Of a stretch of DNA of 64,000 nt, positions 25,983 to 34,528 are shown in pieces. Every line of letters starts with the position of its first letter. Position 1 is the first letter of the stretch. The translations under genes and the position numbers were made by a program. Source of the DNA: Amycolatopsis australiensis (GTDB lineage Bacteria > Actinomycetota > Actinomycetes > Mycobacteriales > Pseudonocardiaceae); contig NZ_FPJG01000006.1 in assembly GCF_900119165.1 (NCBI RefSeq), positions 4,526,001-4,590,000 on the forward strand. Direction: 5' to 3'. The notes below the pieces were generated by a model that was not told the DNA's origin, searched no databases, and worked only from the letters and a program-made list of their open reading frames with translations.

Positions 25983-26774
25983 TTACACGCGGGGCTCGAC
26001 GAGCGCGAGCGGACGGATGGGTGCCCCGGTGGCGCCGACCACGGGCAGGGGAGCGCCGACGAACACGAACTCCGTGGCCCCCGTCCGCGCCAGTGGCTCG
26101 AGGTTCATCACCTCGATGAGGTTGATGCCGTTGTCCTGCAGGAGAATCCGGTGCACGGGCAGGCGGGCCAGGCCGGCCCCGGCGGGAATGTGCTCCAAGG
26201 CGATCGTGTCGGCGCCGACCGCGCGGACACCCGCCGCGGCCAGCTGCCGGGCGCCGTCGGCGGCCAGGCCCGGCACGCCGCTGTCGGTACCCACGTAGGC
26301 GTCGCGGTCGTGCCACAGCTGGGCCCACCCGGTCCGGATCAGCACGACGTCGCCCGGGCGCACGTCGGCGTCCCGCAGGTCGGCGGTGGTGACGGGGTCG
26401 CCCGGCGGCAGGCGGTCGACGCCGCGTCGCGCGGGGACGTCGATCAGCACGCCCCGGCAGACCATGGGCGCCACCTCGTCGATCCCGTGGCTGGCGTAGC
26501 GGCCGTCCCGCACGGTGACCGGCGTCCCGCCGTGGAAGCGGCCGTCCACCGCGACGTGCGCCAGTGCGTCCATGTGGGTGCCGACGTGCCCGCCGAGCAC
26601 GAGCAGCTCGTGCGACCCGGTCATCCCGTCCGGCCTGGCCGTGTCGCCGTGGCGGCGGGTCAGGGCCAGGTGGAACCCGGGGTGCGTGGGTGAGCAGGGC
26701 ATGCCTTCCCGCAGCGGCTGGGCGAGGTCGACGATCCGGGCGGCTTCGAGCGCGCCGAGCAGGGAAGTGCTCAC
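25983..26774 (-). CDS. Cyclase / kynurenine formamidase-like metal hydrolase
   Basis: A 263-residue member of the cyclase family. The metal-binding signature GGHVGTHMDALAHV is present, with RPGDVVLIRTGW and HRILLQDNGINLIE further on. Family members hydrolyse N-formylkynurenine, isatin or cyclic amide and lactone substrates. A GTG at 26774 overlaps the stop of the transporter gene (GTGA), so the long frame extending to 28295 is not the gene. It is the last gene of a three-gene operon with an MHS transporter and an M20 amidohydrolase. Confidence 0.87.
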   Translation of the reverse strand: MSTSLLGALEAARIVDLAQPLREGMPCSPTHPGFHLALTRRHGDTARPDGMTGSHELLVLGGHVGTHMDALAHVAVDGRFHGGTPVTVRDGRYASHGIDEVAPMVCRGVLIDVPARRGVDRLPPGDPVTTADLRDADVRPGDVVLIRTGWAQLWHDRDAYVGTDSGVPGLAADGARQLAAAGVRAVGADTIALEHIPAGAGLARLPVHRILLQDNGINLIEVMNLEPLARTGATEFVFVGAPLPVVGATGAPIRPLALVEPRV

Positions 26775-28048
26775 GTGAGGTCCTTTCCGCGGGTCTCCGG
26801 CATCCGGGCGATCACCAGCCCGGACACGAGGAGCAGCAATACCACGTACCCGGTGTAGGCCGAGCGGCCCAGCTCCGCGCCGATCCAGGTCTGCAGGTAG
26901 GGCGCCGTCCCGCCGAAGGCCGCCACGGCGATGGAGTACGGGACCGCCAGGCCGACGGCCCGGATGCCGGTCGGGAACATCTCCGCGTACACCGCGGGCA
27001 GGATCGCCACCCCGGCGGAGATGAACACCGCGGCGACCACCATGCCCGCGAACAGCTGCCAGGCGTCGTCCCGCACGAGCCACTGCACCGGGTACAGCGC
27101 GGCCGCGGAGCCGAGCGCGGAAACCAGCAGGACGGGCTTGCGCCCGATCCGGTCGGAAAGCCGGCCCCAGAACGGCATCGCGGCCATCAGCACGACACTC
27201 GACGCCACTCCGGCCCACAGCGCCCCGGACGAGGACACGTGGAGGGAGCTGATGGCGTACGCGGGCGCGGCCACGACCCACGAGTAGTAGACGACGGTGA
27301 ACCCGACGGACAGGCCGACGACGCGCAGGGCTTCCCCGCGGTGCCGGAGGAGCTCCGGCCACAGCCGGGTCCGCTCGCGGCCGTGCCGGGTGAACGCCTC
27401 CGTCTCGGGCATCTTCCGTCGCATGTAGACGGCCACCAACCCGAACACGCCGCCGAGCAGGAACGGGATCCGCCACCCGAACGCGTGCATCGCGCTCGAC
27501 GAAAGCGTGAGCGTCAGGACGACGCCGAGCAGCACGCCAACGGTGTTGCCGAAGACGCTGGCGATGTAGATCAGGCTGGACCAGAAGCCGCGCTTGCCCG
27601 CCGGAGCGATTTCCGAGAGGTAGGTCTGCGCCGACGGCAGCTCGCCACCGCAGGCGAGTCCCTGCACGACGCGGGCTGCCACGAGGATCACCGAAGCCCA
27701 GGCGCCGATGACGGTGTAGGTCGGGGAGACGCCGATGGCGAAGCTCGCCGCGGCGATGGTCGCCACGGTCGCGGACATCGCGGTCCGGCGGCCGATGCGG
27801 TCGGCCAGCCTGCCGAACACGAACCCGCCGACCGGGCGCGCGACGAACCCCACCGCGAAGACGGCGAGACTCGACAGCACGGCCGAAAGCTGGTCGGCCT
27901 GCGGGAAGAACTGGGTGGCGAAGAACGGCACGAAGATCGCGTAGATGCCCCAGTCGTACCACTCCAGGGCATGGCCCACCGCGGTACCGACGAGCTGGGG
28001 TGCGCGCTTGGCGGACAGGGACGTGCGGAGCTGCGCTGTCTGGGTCAT
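26771..28048 (-). CDS. MFS transporter, metabolite:H+ symporter (MHS) type
   Basis: A 425-residue 12-helix transporter. ALEWYDWGIYAIFVPFFATQFF at the first helix, GRLADRIGRRTAMS between helices 2 and 3, and GWRIPFLLGGVFGLVAVYMRRKMPET after helix 6 are typical of MHS proteins that import organic acids or zwitterions with protons. The ATG at 28048 overlaps the stop of the M20 gene (ATGA). It presumably imports the substrate handled by the co-encoded amidohydrolase and cyclase. Confidence 0.93.
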   Translation of the reverse strand: MTQTAQLRTSLSAKRAPQLVGTAVGHALEWYDWGIYAIFVPFFATQFFPQADQLSAVLSSLAVFAVGFVARPVGGFVFGRLADRIGRRTAMSATVATIAAASFAIGVSPTYTVIGAWASVILVAARVVQGLACGGELPSAQTYLSEIAPAGKRGFWSSLIYIASVFGNTVGVLLGVVLTLTLSSSAMHAFGWRIPFLLGGVFGLVAVYMRRKMPETEAFTRHGRERTRLWPELLRHRGEALRVVGLSVGFTVVYYSWVVAAPAYAISSLHVSSSGALWAGVASSVVLMAAMPFWGRLSDRIGRKPVLLVSALGSAAALYPVQWLVRDDAWQLFAGMVVAAVFISAGVAILPAVYAEMFPTGIRAVGLAVPYSIAVAAFGGTAPYLQTWIGAELGRSAYTGYVVLLLLVSGLVIARMPETRGKDLT

Positions 28049-29253
28049 TCGCGGCCTTTCCGGGTCGGGCGGGCGAGCCGGCGGCGGGCCAGCTCGGTGA
28101 ACAGGGCGGCGCCGCCGGGCAGGACGGAGTCGTCGAAGACGGCGCGGGGACTGTGGTTGAAGGGCGCCTTGCCCGGATCCGTCCCGGGCGGCAGCGCGCC
28201 CAGCGCGACGAAGCATCCCGGCACCTCGGCCAGCACCCGCGCGAAGTCCTCGGCGCCGGTGAACGGGTCGGCCAGCGTCGAGTACCGGTCGTCACCGAAC
28301 GTTTCGGTGATCACCGCGCGGGTGAACTCGGTCTCGCCGGGGTCGTTGAGCGTGGGCGGGCGGCCCTCGGCGTAGTCCGCTTCGACGTCCACGCCGTGCG
28401 CCTGCGCGATGCCGGACACCAGGCGCAGAGCCACTTCCCGGATCCGCCGTCCCGAGGCGGGCGAAAACGTGCGGATGGTGGCTTCGAACGTCGCGGTGTC
28501 CGGGATGACGTTGCTGCGCGTGCCCGCGCTCAGCACCCCGACGGTCAGCACCACGGGGTCGAACACGTCGAACCGGCGGGTGACGGCGGCCTGCAGCGCG
28601 GTGACCATCTCCGCGAGGACGGGAACCGGATCCTTGGCCTGGTGCGGCGTCGAGCCGTGGCCGCCCTCGCCCCGCACGGTGACCCGCAGCGTCGCGGACG
28701 CCGCGAGCATGACGCCAGGACGGCTGGAAAACCGGCCGGCCGGGCCGAGGGTGGAGAACACGTGCAGCGCGTAGGCGGCGTCGGGCCGTCGGCCGGCCGC
28801 GTCCAGCACTCCTTCGCGGATCATCGTCCGCGCGCCTTCCCAGCCTTCCTCGCCGGGCTGGAACATGAACACCACGTCGCCGTCGAGCGTGTCGCGTCGC
28901 GCGGCGAGGAGGTGGGCGGCGCCGACGAGCATGGCGGTGTGCAGGTCGTGCCCGCACCCGTGCATCGCCCCGGCCGTCCGGGAGGCGAACTCGAGCCCGG
29001 TCTCCTCCTGCACGGGCAGCGCGTCCATGTCCGCGCGCAGGAGCACCACGCCGGGGCCCCGGCCCCGGAGCACCGCGGTCACCGAAGTGCAGTCGCGTCC
29101 GGTGGTGATCTCCAGCGGCAGCCCGTCGAGCGCGCGCAGCACGCGCTCCTGGGTGCGGGGCAGGTGCAGGCCGATCTCGGGCTCCTGGTGCATCGCGCGC
29201 CGGAGGCGGACGAGGTCGTCCGCCAGCTCCCGCGCGTCCGCGACCAGCGACAT
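28045..29253 (-). CDS. M20-family amidohydrolase / metallopeptidase
   Basis: A 402-residue zinc hydrolase of the M20 amidohydrolase group (N-acyl amino acid or indole-acetyl conjugate hydrolases). Metal and catalytic motifs are visible: LLRADMDALPVQEETG, AMHGCGHDLHTAMLVG, FMFQPGEEGWEGA and the dimerisation insert GEGGHGSTPHQAKDP. It is the first gene of the operon with the MHS transporter and the cyclase, and is divergent from an Lrp/AsnC regulator. The enzyme set suggests uptake and stepwise hydrolysis of an amide or cyclic amide compound; the exact compound is unknown. Confidence 0.93.
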   Translation of the reverse strand: MSLVADARELADDLVRLRRAMHQEPEIGLHLPRTQERVLRALDGLPLEITTGRDCTSVTAVLRGRGPGVVLLRADMDALPVQEETGLEFASRTAGAMHGCGHDLHTAMLVGAAHLLAARRDTLDGDVVFMFQPGEEGWEGARTMIREGVLDAAGRRPDAAYALHVFSTLGPAGRFSSRPGVMLAASATLRVTVRGEGGHGSTPHQAKDPVPVLAEMVTALQAAVTRRFDVFDPVVLTVGVLSAGTRSNVIPDTATFEATIRTFSPASGRRIREVALRLVSGIAQAHGVDVEADYAEGRPPTLNDPGETEFTRAVITETFGDDRYSTLADPFTGAEDFARVLAEVPGCFVALGALPPGTDPGKAPFNHSPRAVFDDSVLPGGAALFTELARRRLARPTRKGRE

Positions 29254-29364
29254 CGTGGCTCTCCCTTCGTTGGGCGAAGTTGCCGCGTAGTGTCGTTGTC
29301 AGTGCGGTGAACACGGCGGAAAACGCTCGGTTCGTGCATCAAGACGCTGGCTGAGGAGGTTTTC

Positions 29365-30369
29365 GTGCATTCCGGCGGGGTGACGGAGTTCGATCTCGAG
29401 CTGTTGCACGGCCTGCAGATCGCGCCCCGCGTGAGCTGGGCCGAAGCGGCCCGGATCCTCGGCTCGACGCCCACGACGCTCGCCGCGCGCTGGGCCCGCC
29501 TGCGGCGCGAGGGACTGGCCTGGGTCACCGCGCACCGGGGTGGCGACCAGCGCCGTCCGGTGCTGGCGCTGGTCGAGGTCGACTGCCTGCCCGGCACGCG
29601 CGCCGACGTCGTCCGCGCGATCTGCGCCGACCGCCGGGCGGTCACGGTGGAGGAGTCGACGCGGGGCCGGGACCTGCTCGTCACGACCCTCACCCACGAC
29701 CTCGACGGCCTGACGGAGTTCGTGCTCGACGACCTGCTGGCGGTGCCCGGGGTCGCGCGGCAGCGCACGTCCGTGATCACCACGCTGCACCGGCACGGCG
29801 GCGACTGGCGGCTGGGCGCGCTCGACCGGTGGCAGGAAGCGGCGTTCGAAGCGGCGGCGAAGGCGACGCGGCCGGTGCGCGGCACGGCACCGCCGGAGGA
29901 CGCCGGCCCGCTGCTCGACGTGCTGGCGGCCGACGGCAGGGCGAGCGCGGCCGACTGCGCGCGGGCGACGGGACGCAACCCGGCCACGGTGCGCCGTCAG
30001 CTGGGCCGCCTGCTGGCGTCCGGGACGCTGTCGTTCCGCTGCGAGGTGGCGCAGGTGGTTTCCGGGCGTCCGATCAGCAGCACGTGGCTGGTGTCGGTGT
30101 CCCCGGCGGATCAGGAGCGCACGATCGCGGCGCTGGCAACGCTCTCGGAGCTGCGCATGTGCGCGTCGATCACCGGAGACGCCACGATCGCGTTCACGGT
30201 GTGGACGAGTTCGCTGGCGGACATCACCCGCCTGGAACGGCTCATCGGCGAGCGGCTGCCATGGCTTTCGGTCCGCGACAGCGGGATCAACCTGCGAACA
30301 CCGAAACGCATGGGCTGGCTGCTGGACCCGGCTGGCCGGGCGACAGGGGAAGTGGTCCCGCCGGTGTGA
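29365..30369 (+). CDS. Lrp/AsnC-type regulator, two helix-turn-helix domains
   Basis: A 334-residue regulator with two AsnC-like helix-turn-helix units: FDLELLHGLQIAPRVSWAEA with ARILGSTPTTLAARWARL near the N-terminus, and LLDVLAADGRASAADCARAT with GRNPATVRRQLGRLLASG from about residue 180. Each is followed by a sensor-like segment. The GTG at 29365 has GAGGAGG upstream. It is divergent from the M20 operon and probably regulates it in response to an amino-acid-like ligand, as Lrp/AsnC proteins usually do. Confidence 0.88.
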   Translation: MHSGGVTEFDLELLHGLQIAPRVSWAEAARILGSTPTTLAARWARLRREGLAWVTAHRGGDQRRPVLALVEVDCLPGTRADVVRAICADRRAVTVEESTRGRDLLVTTLTHDLDGLTEFVLDDLLAVPGVARQRTSVITTLHRHGGDWRLGALDRWQEAAFEAAAKATRPVRGTAPPEDAGPLLDVLAADGRASAADCARATGRNPATVRRQLGRLLASGTLSFRCEVAQVVSGRPISSTWLVSVSPADQERTIAALATLSELRMCASITGDATIAFTVWTSSLADITRLERLIGERLPWLSVRDSGINLRTPKRMGWLLDPAGRATGEVVPPV

Positions 30370-30449
30370 CGACGGTTCCTCGGGTCGGCGTGTGTCAACG
30401 GGCTTGTCAGCGTAGTTCCGACGCAGCCGATCAAGAGCAGGAAAAAGCA

Positions 30450-30784
30450 ATGGGTCCGCAGTCTCTTCGAATCCTCGGTACCGCAACTGTGTCGGCGGGC
30501 GCCCTCCTGGTAGGCGTTTGACGGCCGGATGCGCGCCGCAGTCCGCCGCTCCGGCGACCTCGGTGACCTCGGCGGTTCCGCGACCTGCGACGGTCACGGT
30601 CACGGCCGAAGCGCCCGCGCCGCAGGCGAAACAGAAAGGCGGGTCGCCATTGCCGCCGGGGCCGTCGGATCTGAGCGTGCGGTGCACGAATCAGTACGAT
30701 TATGCGGGTGATGTCCGTGACAATGCGGAAATCAACTCGATCGGTTTCACGACGCATACGTGCCCGCCGGTACAGGCGCACTGA
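30450..30784 (+). pseudogene. Small lipoprotein gene with a frameshift in the signal peptide
   Basis: An ATG at 30450 opens MGPQSLRILGTATVSAGALL, a signal-peptide-like start, but the frame stops at 30521. Immediately overlapping, another frame reads LTAGCAPQSAAPATS, an ideal lipobox (LTAGC) with a Ser/Ala/Pro-rich linker, and continues to a stop at 30784. The total length is 3n+2, so one lost base near 30510-30520 would join them into a lipoprotein of about 111 residues ending with SVRCTNQYDYAGDVRDNAEINS. Either the gene is broken or the sequence has an error. The function is unknown. Confidence 0.6.
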
Positions 30785-30800
30785 ACGGGTACCGCTTGAA

Positions 30801-30824
30801 ACCCGCAGCCGGTCGGCTGCGGGT
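30801..30824. terminator. Perfect 10-bp hairpin after the lipoprotein gene
   Basis: ACCCGCAGCC (30801-30810) and GGCTGCGGGT (30815-30824) pair perfectly around GGTC. The hairpin begins 16 bp after the stop at 30784 and precedes the pentapeptide-repeat gene at 30877. It fits an intrinsic-like terminator without a U-tract. Confidence 0.65.
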
Positions 30825-30876
30825 CAGACCGAGCGAATCCGCCACGCCGTGCCACGCGGCAGACGATGATGGGCGC

Positions 30877-32529
30877 ATGACGGACGACTTCTCCGCCGCG
30901 CCGCCGTCCGGGGGAGCGGCTCGGGTGGTGCACCTCCGGCAGCTCACTCCCGTCGCGATGTGGACGACCGCCGCCGTCATCGCCGTGCTCTCCGCCGGGG
31001 CCGTGGTTGCCTTGTGGTGGCCCGGGACCGCCGGGCTCAACGGTGCCGAGCTGGTCACCGCGCGGCTCGAGGCGCTGAAGATCGGGCTCAGCATCGGTGT
31101 CGGCAGCGGTGGCGTCGTCGCGCTCTACCTGGCATGGCGGCGCCAGCACGCCACCGAAGCGGCGCTCGCGCACCAGCAGATGGTGGCCGCCGACACCAAG
31201 GCCCACCAGGAACGCGTCGCCGAGGACGCGCGTGCCGACGCCACCGCCCGCCGGATCACCGAGCTGTACAGCATGGCTGTCGCACAGCTCGGGTCCGAGG
31301 TGGTTCCGGTCCGGCTCGGCGGCCTGTACGCGCTCGAACGCCTGGCCCAGGACAACGAAACCCAGCGCCAGACCATCGTCGACATGCTGTGCGCCTACCT
31401 GCGGATGCCCTTCCCGCCGCCGGACACCGGGCAGCCGGAGGAAGCCGAGCGCGCCGCGCAGGAACGTCAGGTCCGCCTGACCGCCCAGACCGTCCTGGCC
31501 CGGCACCTGCGTCCCGGCCCCGATCCGGCCGGCCCGCCGGTCACGTTCTGGCCGGACACCGACGTCGACCTGGCCGGCGCCCAGCTGGCCGACTTCGACT
31601 TCGCGGGCTGCCGGCTCCGGACCGGGCGGTTCTCCGGTGCCCGGTTCGCCGGGCCCGCCACGTTCGCCGGAGCGCAGTTCGGCGGCGACGCCCTGTTCGC
31701 CGGGACTTCGTTCGCCGACGCCGTCCGATTCGACCGCGTCAGCTTCGACGGCGACGCTCCCTTCGAGAAGTCGGAATTCCTCGCCCCGGCCCGGTTCGAC
31801 GGCGCGCAGTGGGCGCGCGAGACCCGGTTCGAGGAAGCCCGGTTCGCCGCCGGGGTGCGGTTCGGCAAAGCGGTGTTCCGCGGGGCGTCGTTGTTCACCC
31901 GAACGAGCGTTTTCGGCGGCGCGGAGTTCGGCGGGGCCGCCTTCGCCGACGAAGCGGTGTTCGAGGAGGCGCGGTTCGACGGCCGGACGTCGTTCTCCGA
32001 AGCGAAGTTCGCCGGGAAGGCGGAGTTCGGCAAGGCGGTGTTCGGCGGAGCCGCGACGTTCGCCAAGGCGGTTTTCGACGGTCCCGGCTGGTTCACCCAT
32101 GCCGGCTTCGGCGGGGCCGACTTCGGCAACGTCCGCTTCGCCGGCGGTGGCTGGTTCCACGACGCGCGGTTCGCCGGCAACGCGTCGTTCGACTCCACCG
32201 CCTTCGCAGGCGGTGTGTCGTTCGCCGGGGCGCGGTTCGGCGGCCGGGCGTCCTTCCACCAGGCGAAATTCGAGAGGCCGGTCGAAAACACCTTCGTCCT
32301 GGACGACGACGGGCAGCCCCCGTTGTTCGAACGCACCGTGTTCGGCGGCTCCGTCACCTTCGACCGGGCGACGTTCCTGCTGCGGGTCGACGACCTGGCC
32401 ACGGCATGGGCCCGGCTGGACCGGTTCGGAAAAGAGAACGAGCCGGTGTGGCCGCCGGGCTGGACGCTCCGGCGGGCCGGCGACCGCCCGGACGGTGTCG
32501 ACGAAGGGATTTGGGGACACCCCGGCTGA
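30877..32529 (+). CDS. Membrane-anchored pentapeptide-repeat protein
   Basis: A 550-residue protein. Two hydrophobic segments lie near the N-terminus (about residues 28-49, AMWTTAAVIAVLSAGAVVAL, and 66-88, LKIGLSIGVGSGGVVALYLAW), then a charged helical region with RITELYSMAVAQLGSE and GGLYALERLAQDN, often seen in bacterial membrane pentapeptide proteins. From about residue 225 to 490 the sequence repeats every five residues with Phe at the centre (for example ARFAGPATFAGAQFGGDALF), predicting a right-handed quadrilateral beta-helix. The ATG at 30877 is preferred over an in-frame ATG at 30760, which lies in the preceding gene. Function unknown; a membrane scaffold or sensor is possible. Confidence 0.88.
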   Translation: MTDDFSAAPPSGGAARVVHLRQLTPVAMWTTAAVIAVLSAGAVVALWWPGTAGLNGAELVTARLEALKIGLSIGVGSGGVVALYLAWRRQHATEAALAHQQMVAADTKAHQERVAEDARADATARRITELYSMAVAQLGSEVVPVRLGGLYALERLAQDNETQRQTIVDMLCAYLRMPFPPPDTGQPEEAERAAQERQVRLTAQTVLARHLRPGPDPAGPPVTFWPDTDVDLAGAQLADFDFAGCRLRTGRFSGARFAGPATFAGAQFGGDALFAGTSFADAVRFDRVSFDGDAPFEKSEFLAPARFDGAQWARETRFEEARFAAGVRFGKAVFRGASLFTRTSVFGGAEFGGAAFADEAVFEEARFDGRTSFSEAKFAGKAEFGKAVFGGAATFAKAVFDGPGWFTHAGFGGADFGNVRFAGGGWFHDARFAGNASFDSTAFAGGVSFAGARFGGRASFHQAKFERPVENTFVLDDDGQPPLFERTVFGGSVTFDRATFLLRVDDLATAWARLDRFGKENEPVWPPGWTLRRAGDRPDGVDEGIWGHPG

Positions 32530-32543
32530 GCGGAGAAGGAGAA

Positions 32544-32590
32544 CCGCTTCCGCTCAGCGAAGGGTGGGGGAGACCTGCGAGCGGAAGCGG
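32544..32590. terminator. Perfect 12-bp hairpin downstream of pentapeptide gene
   Basis: CCGCTTCCGCTC (32544-32555) and GAGCGGAAGCGG (32579-32590) are exact reverse complements with a 23-nt loop. The structure begins 15 bp after the pentapeptide-repeat gene stop and probably ends its transcript. Confidence 0.55.
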
Positions 32591-32750
32591 TGGCTTGACG
32601 CCGGTACGGGGGTCGCCTCTCGGCGAACGGCGCAACCCGGCTCCGGGGTGAACCGGTGTTCCGGGAAGGCGGAAGGGGTGAGGCCCGGGGAACTCCGCCG
32701 TACCGACACCCGGTACAACGTCGGGCCCGGTGCGGTGTTCCCGCGCGGGG

Positions 32751-32769
32751 ACGTCACGGGGCGTGACGT
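32751..32769. promoter_or_regulatory. Palindrome upstream of recQ
   Basis: ACGTCAC (32751-32757) and GTGACGT (32763-32769) are exact inverted repeats with a 5-bp spacer, 62 bp before the recQ start. It could be an operator for recQ. No family of regulator is evident from the motif, which is not a canonical actinobacterial SOS box. Confidence 0.35.
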
Positions 32770-32831
32770 GCATCGCTCGCCCGGGGGCGGAGCCGCCGTT
32801 TCCGCGGGGCCCGCGCGGGTACCTCCGGCGG

Positions 32832-34481
32832 ATGGCGCCCAAGGGAAGACGTGACGAGCTGCAGCGGATCGCGGCGGAGAAGTTCGGCTGGCCGGAGCTG
32901 TCCGGCGAGCAGCTCGAGGCGATGGCGCAGGTGATGGCGGGCCACGACGTGCTCGCCGTGCTGCCCACCGGCGCGGGGAAGTCGGCGATCTACCAGGTCC
33001 CCGCCCTGCTGCTGGACGGCCCGACGGTGGTGGTGTCGCCGCTGATCGCCCTGCAGAACGACCAGATCCAGGGCATCGAGGACAGCCGCGCCCCGGAGGC
33101 GGTCGCCCTCAACTCCACGCAGCGCGCGGCCGAGCGGGAACACGCGTGGGAGGCGCTGCGGAAGGGACGGGCGGAGTACCTGTTCCTGTCCCCGGAGCAG
33201 CTGGCCGGCGACGAGCTGCTCGAGGCCGTCGCCGAGCTCGGCGTTTCGCTGTTCGTGGTGGACGAGGCCCACTGCGTCTCGGCGTGGGGGCACGACTTCC
33301 GGCCGGACTACCTGCGGCTCGGCCCGGTGATCGAGCGGCTCGGCCACCCGCGCGTGATCGCGCTGACGGCGACCGCGGCGCTGCCCGTGCGCGCCGACAT
33401 CGTCGACCGGCTGGGTCTGCGCGACCACCGGGAGGTCCTGGCCAGTTTCGATCGCCCCAACCTGCGTCTCGGGGTGGATCCGCTGACCACCGACGCCGAC
33501 AAGCGGCAGGCCGTGATCACGCGGACGCGCGCGCTGACCGCGGATGCCGCCACCCGGCCCGGACTCCTGTACGTGAGCAGCCGCAAGGACGCCGAAACCT
33601 ACGCCGAGGAACTCGCCGCGGCCGGCGTGCGCGTGGCGGCGTACCACGCGGGGATGAAGGCGGCCGACCGCGAAGCGGTCCACGAGCGGTTCCTCGACGA
33701 CGACCTGGACGCGGTGGTGGCCACCTCCGCGTTCGGCATGGGGATCGACAAGGCGGACCTGCGGTTCGTCCTGCACGCCTCCGCGCCGGAGTCGCTCGAC
33801 ACGTACTACCAGCAGATCGGCCGCGCGGGCCGGGACGGCGAGCCGGCCGAAATCACGCTGTACTACCGGCCGCAGGACCTCGGCCTGCAGAAGTTCCTCA
33901 CCGCCGCCAAGGCACCCGAGCAGGCGCTGGAGGAGGTCGCCACCACCCTCGAAGGGCACGACGAGCCCCTCAAACCCGCCGAGCTGGGCAAGGAGCTGGA
34001 CGTCTCCGCCGCCCAGCGCACCCGGGCGGTCAACCTGCTCGAACAGACCGGCGCGGTCGGCGTCACCGAGGACGGGCGCCTCGAATACCGCGATCCGGAC
34101 CTGGCCCCCGAGCAGGCCGTCGAGCAGGGGGTCGAGGTCGCCGAGACCCACCAGCGGCTGATCCGGTCGCGCATCGAGATGATGCGCGGCTACGCCGAGA
34201 CCACCGGCTGCCGGCGGCAGTTCCTCCTCGGCTACTTCGGAGAGCAGCTCCCACGGCCCTGCGGCAACTGCGACACCTGCATCGCCGGCACCGCCGAGCA
34301 GCAGCCGTCCGGCGACGGCGCGTTCCCGGTCAACACCGCCGTCCGGCACGCGGAGTGGGGTCGCGGCGTCGTGATGTCCGCCGGCGACGACCGGCTGACC
34401 GTCCTGTTCGACGAGCACGGCTACAAGACGCTGTCCGCGGCCGCCGTCCGCGAGAACTCCGTGCTCACCGCCGCCGACTGA
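32832..34481 (+). CDS. recQ: RecQ-family ATP-dependent DNA helicase
   Basis: A 549-residue superfamily 2 helicase. Motif I PTGAGKS at 45-51, PLIALQNDQ, DEAH at 144-147 followed by the RecQ aromatic loop CVSAWGHDFRPDY, LTATAA, and motif VI QQIGRAGRDGE are all present. The RecQ zinc-binding cysteines follow: Cys460, then Cys477, Cys480 and Cys483 (PCGNCDTC). There is no HRDC domain; instead the C-terminus ends in a short domain (RHAEWGRGVVMSAGDDRLTV) of the DUF3553 type. The ATG at 32832 is chosen because similarity begins at the first residues. It acts in recombinational DNA repair. Confidence 0.93.
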   Translation: MAPKGRRDELQRIAAEKFGWPELSGEQLEAMAQVMAGHDVLAVLPTGAGKSAIYQVPALLLDGPTVVVSPLIALQNDQIQGIEDSRAPEAVALNSTQRAAEREHAWEALRKGRAEYLFLSPEQLAGDELLEAVAELGVSLFVVDEAHCVSAWGHDFRPDYLRLGPVIERLGHPRVIALTATAALPVRADIVDRLGLRDHREVLASFDRPNLRLGVDPLTTDADKRQAVITRTRALTADAATRPGLLYVSSRKDAETYAEELAAAGVRVAAYHAGMKAADREAVHERFLDDDLDAVVATSAFGMGIDKADLRFVLHASAPESLDTYYQQIGRAGRDGEPAEITLYYRPQDLGLQKFLTAAKAPEQALEEVATTLEGHDEPLKPAELGKELDVSAAQRTRAVNLLEQTGAVGVTEDGRLEYRDPDLAPEQAVEQGVEVAETHQRLIRSRIEMMRGYAETTGCRRQFLLGYFGEQLPRPCGNCDTCIAGTAEQQPSGDGAFPVNTAVRHAEWGRGVVMSAGDDRLTVLFDEHGYKTLSAAAVRENSVLTAAD

Positions 34482-34528
34482 TCCCCGGGCGGCGGAACAC
34501 CCGCGCCGGCCCGGGAGTTGGGCGTGAC

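Larger units (their letters stand above)
32530..32831. other. Intergenic region upstream of recQ, regulatory structures only
   Basis: This 302-bp gap holds a long hairpin near its left end (32544-32590) and a palindrome near the right end (32751-32769), each listed separately. I see no coding sequence I can support; the open frames across it are extensions of the flanking genes. Confidence 0.5.

Noticed and set aside
25983..28295. A 770-residue cyclase fusion protein
   Set aside because: The extension lies out of frame over the MHS transporter gene, and the GTGA start at 26774 is clear.
30700..32520. 606-residue open frame antisense to the pentapeptide gene
   Set aside because: Its apparent repeats (for example EHRFAEPHPGG) are the reverse image of the pentapeptide repeats.
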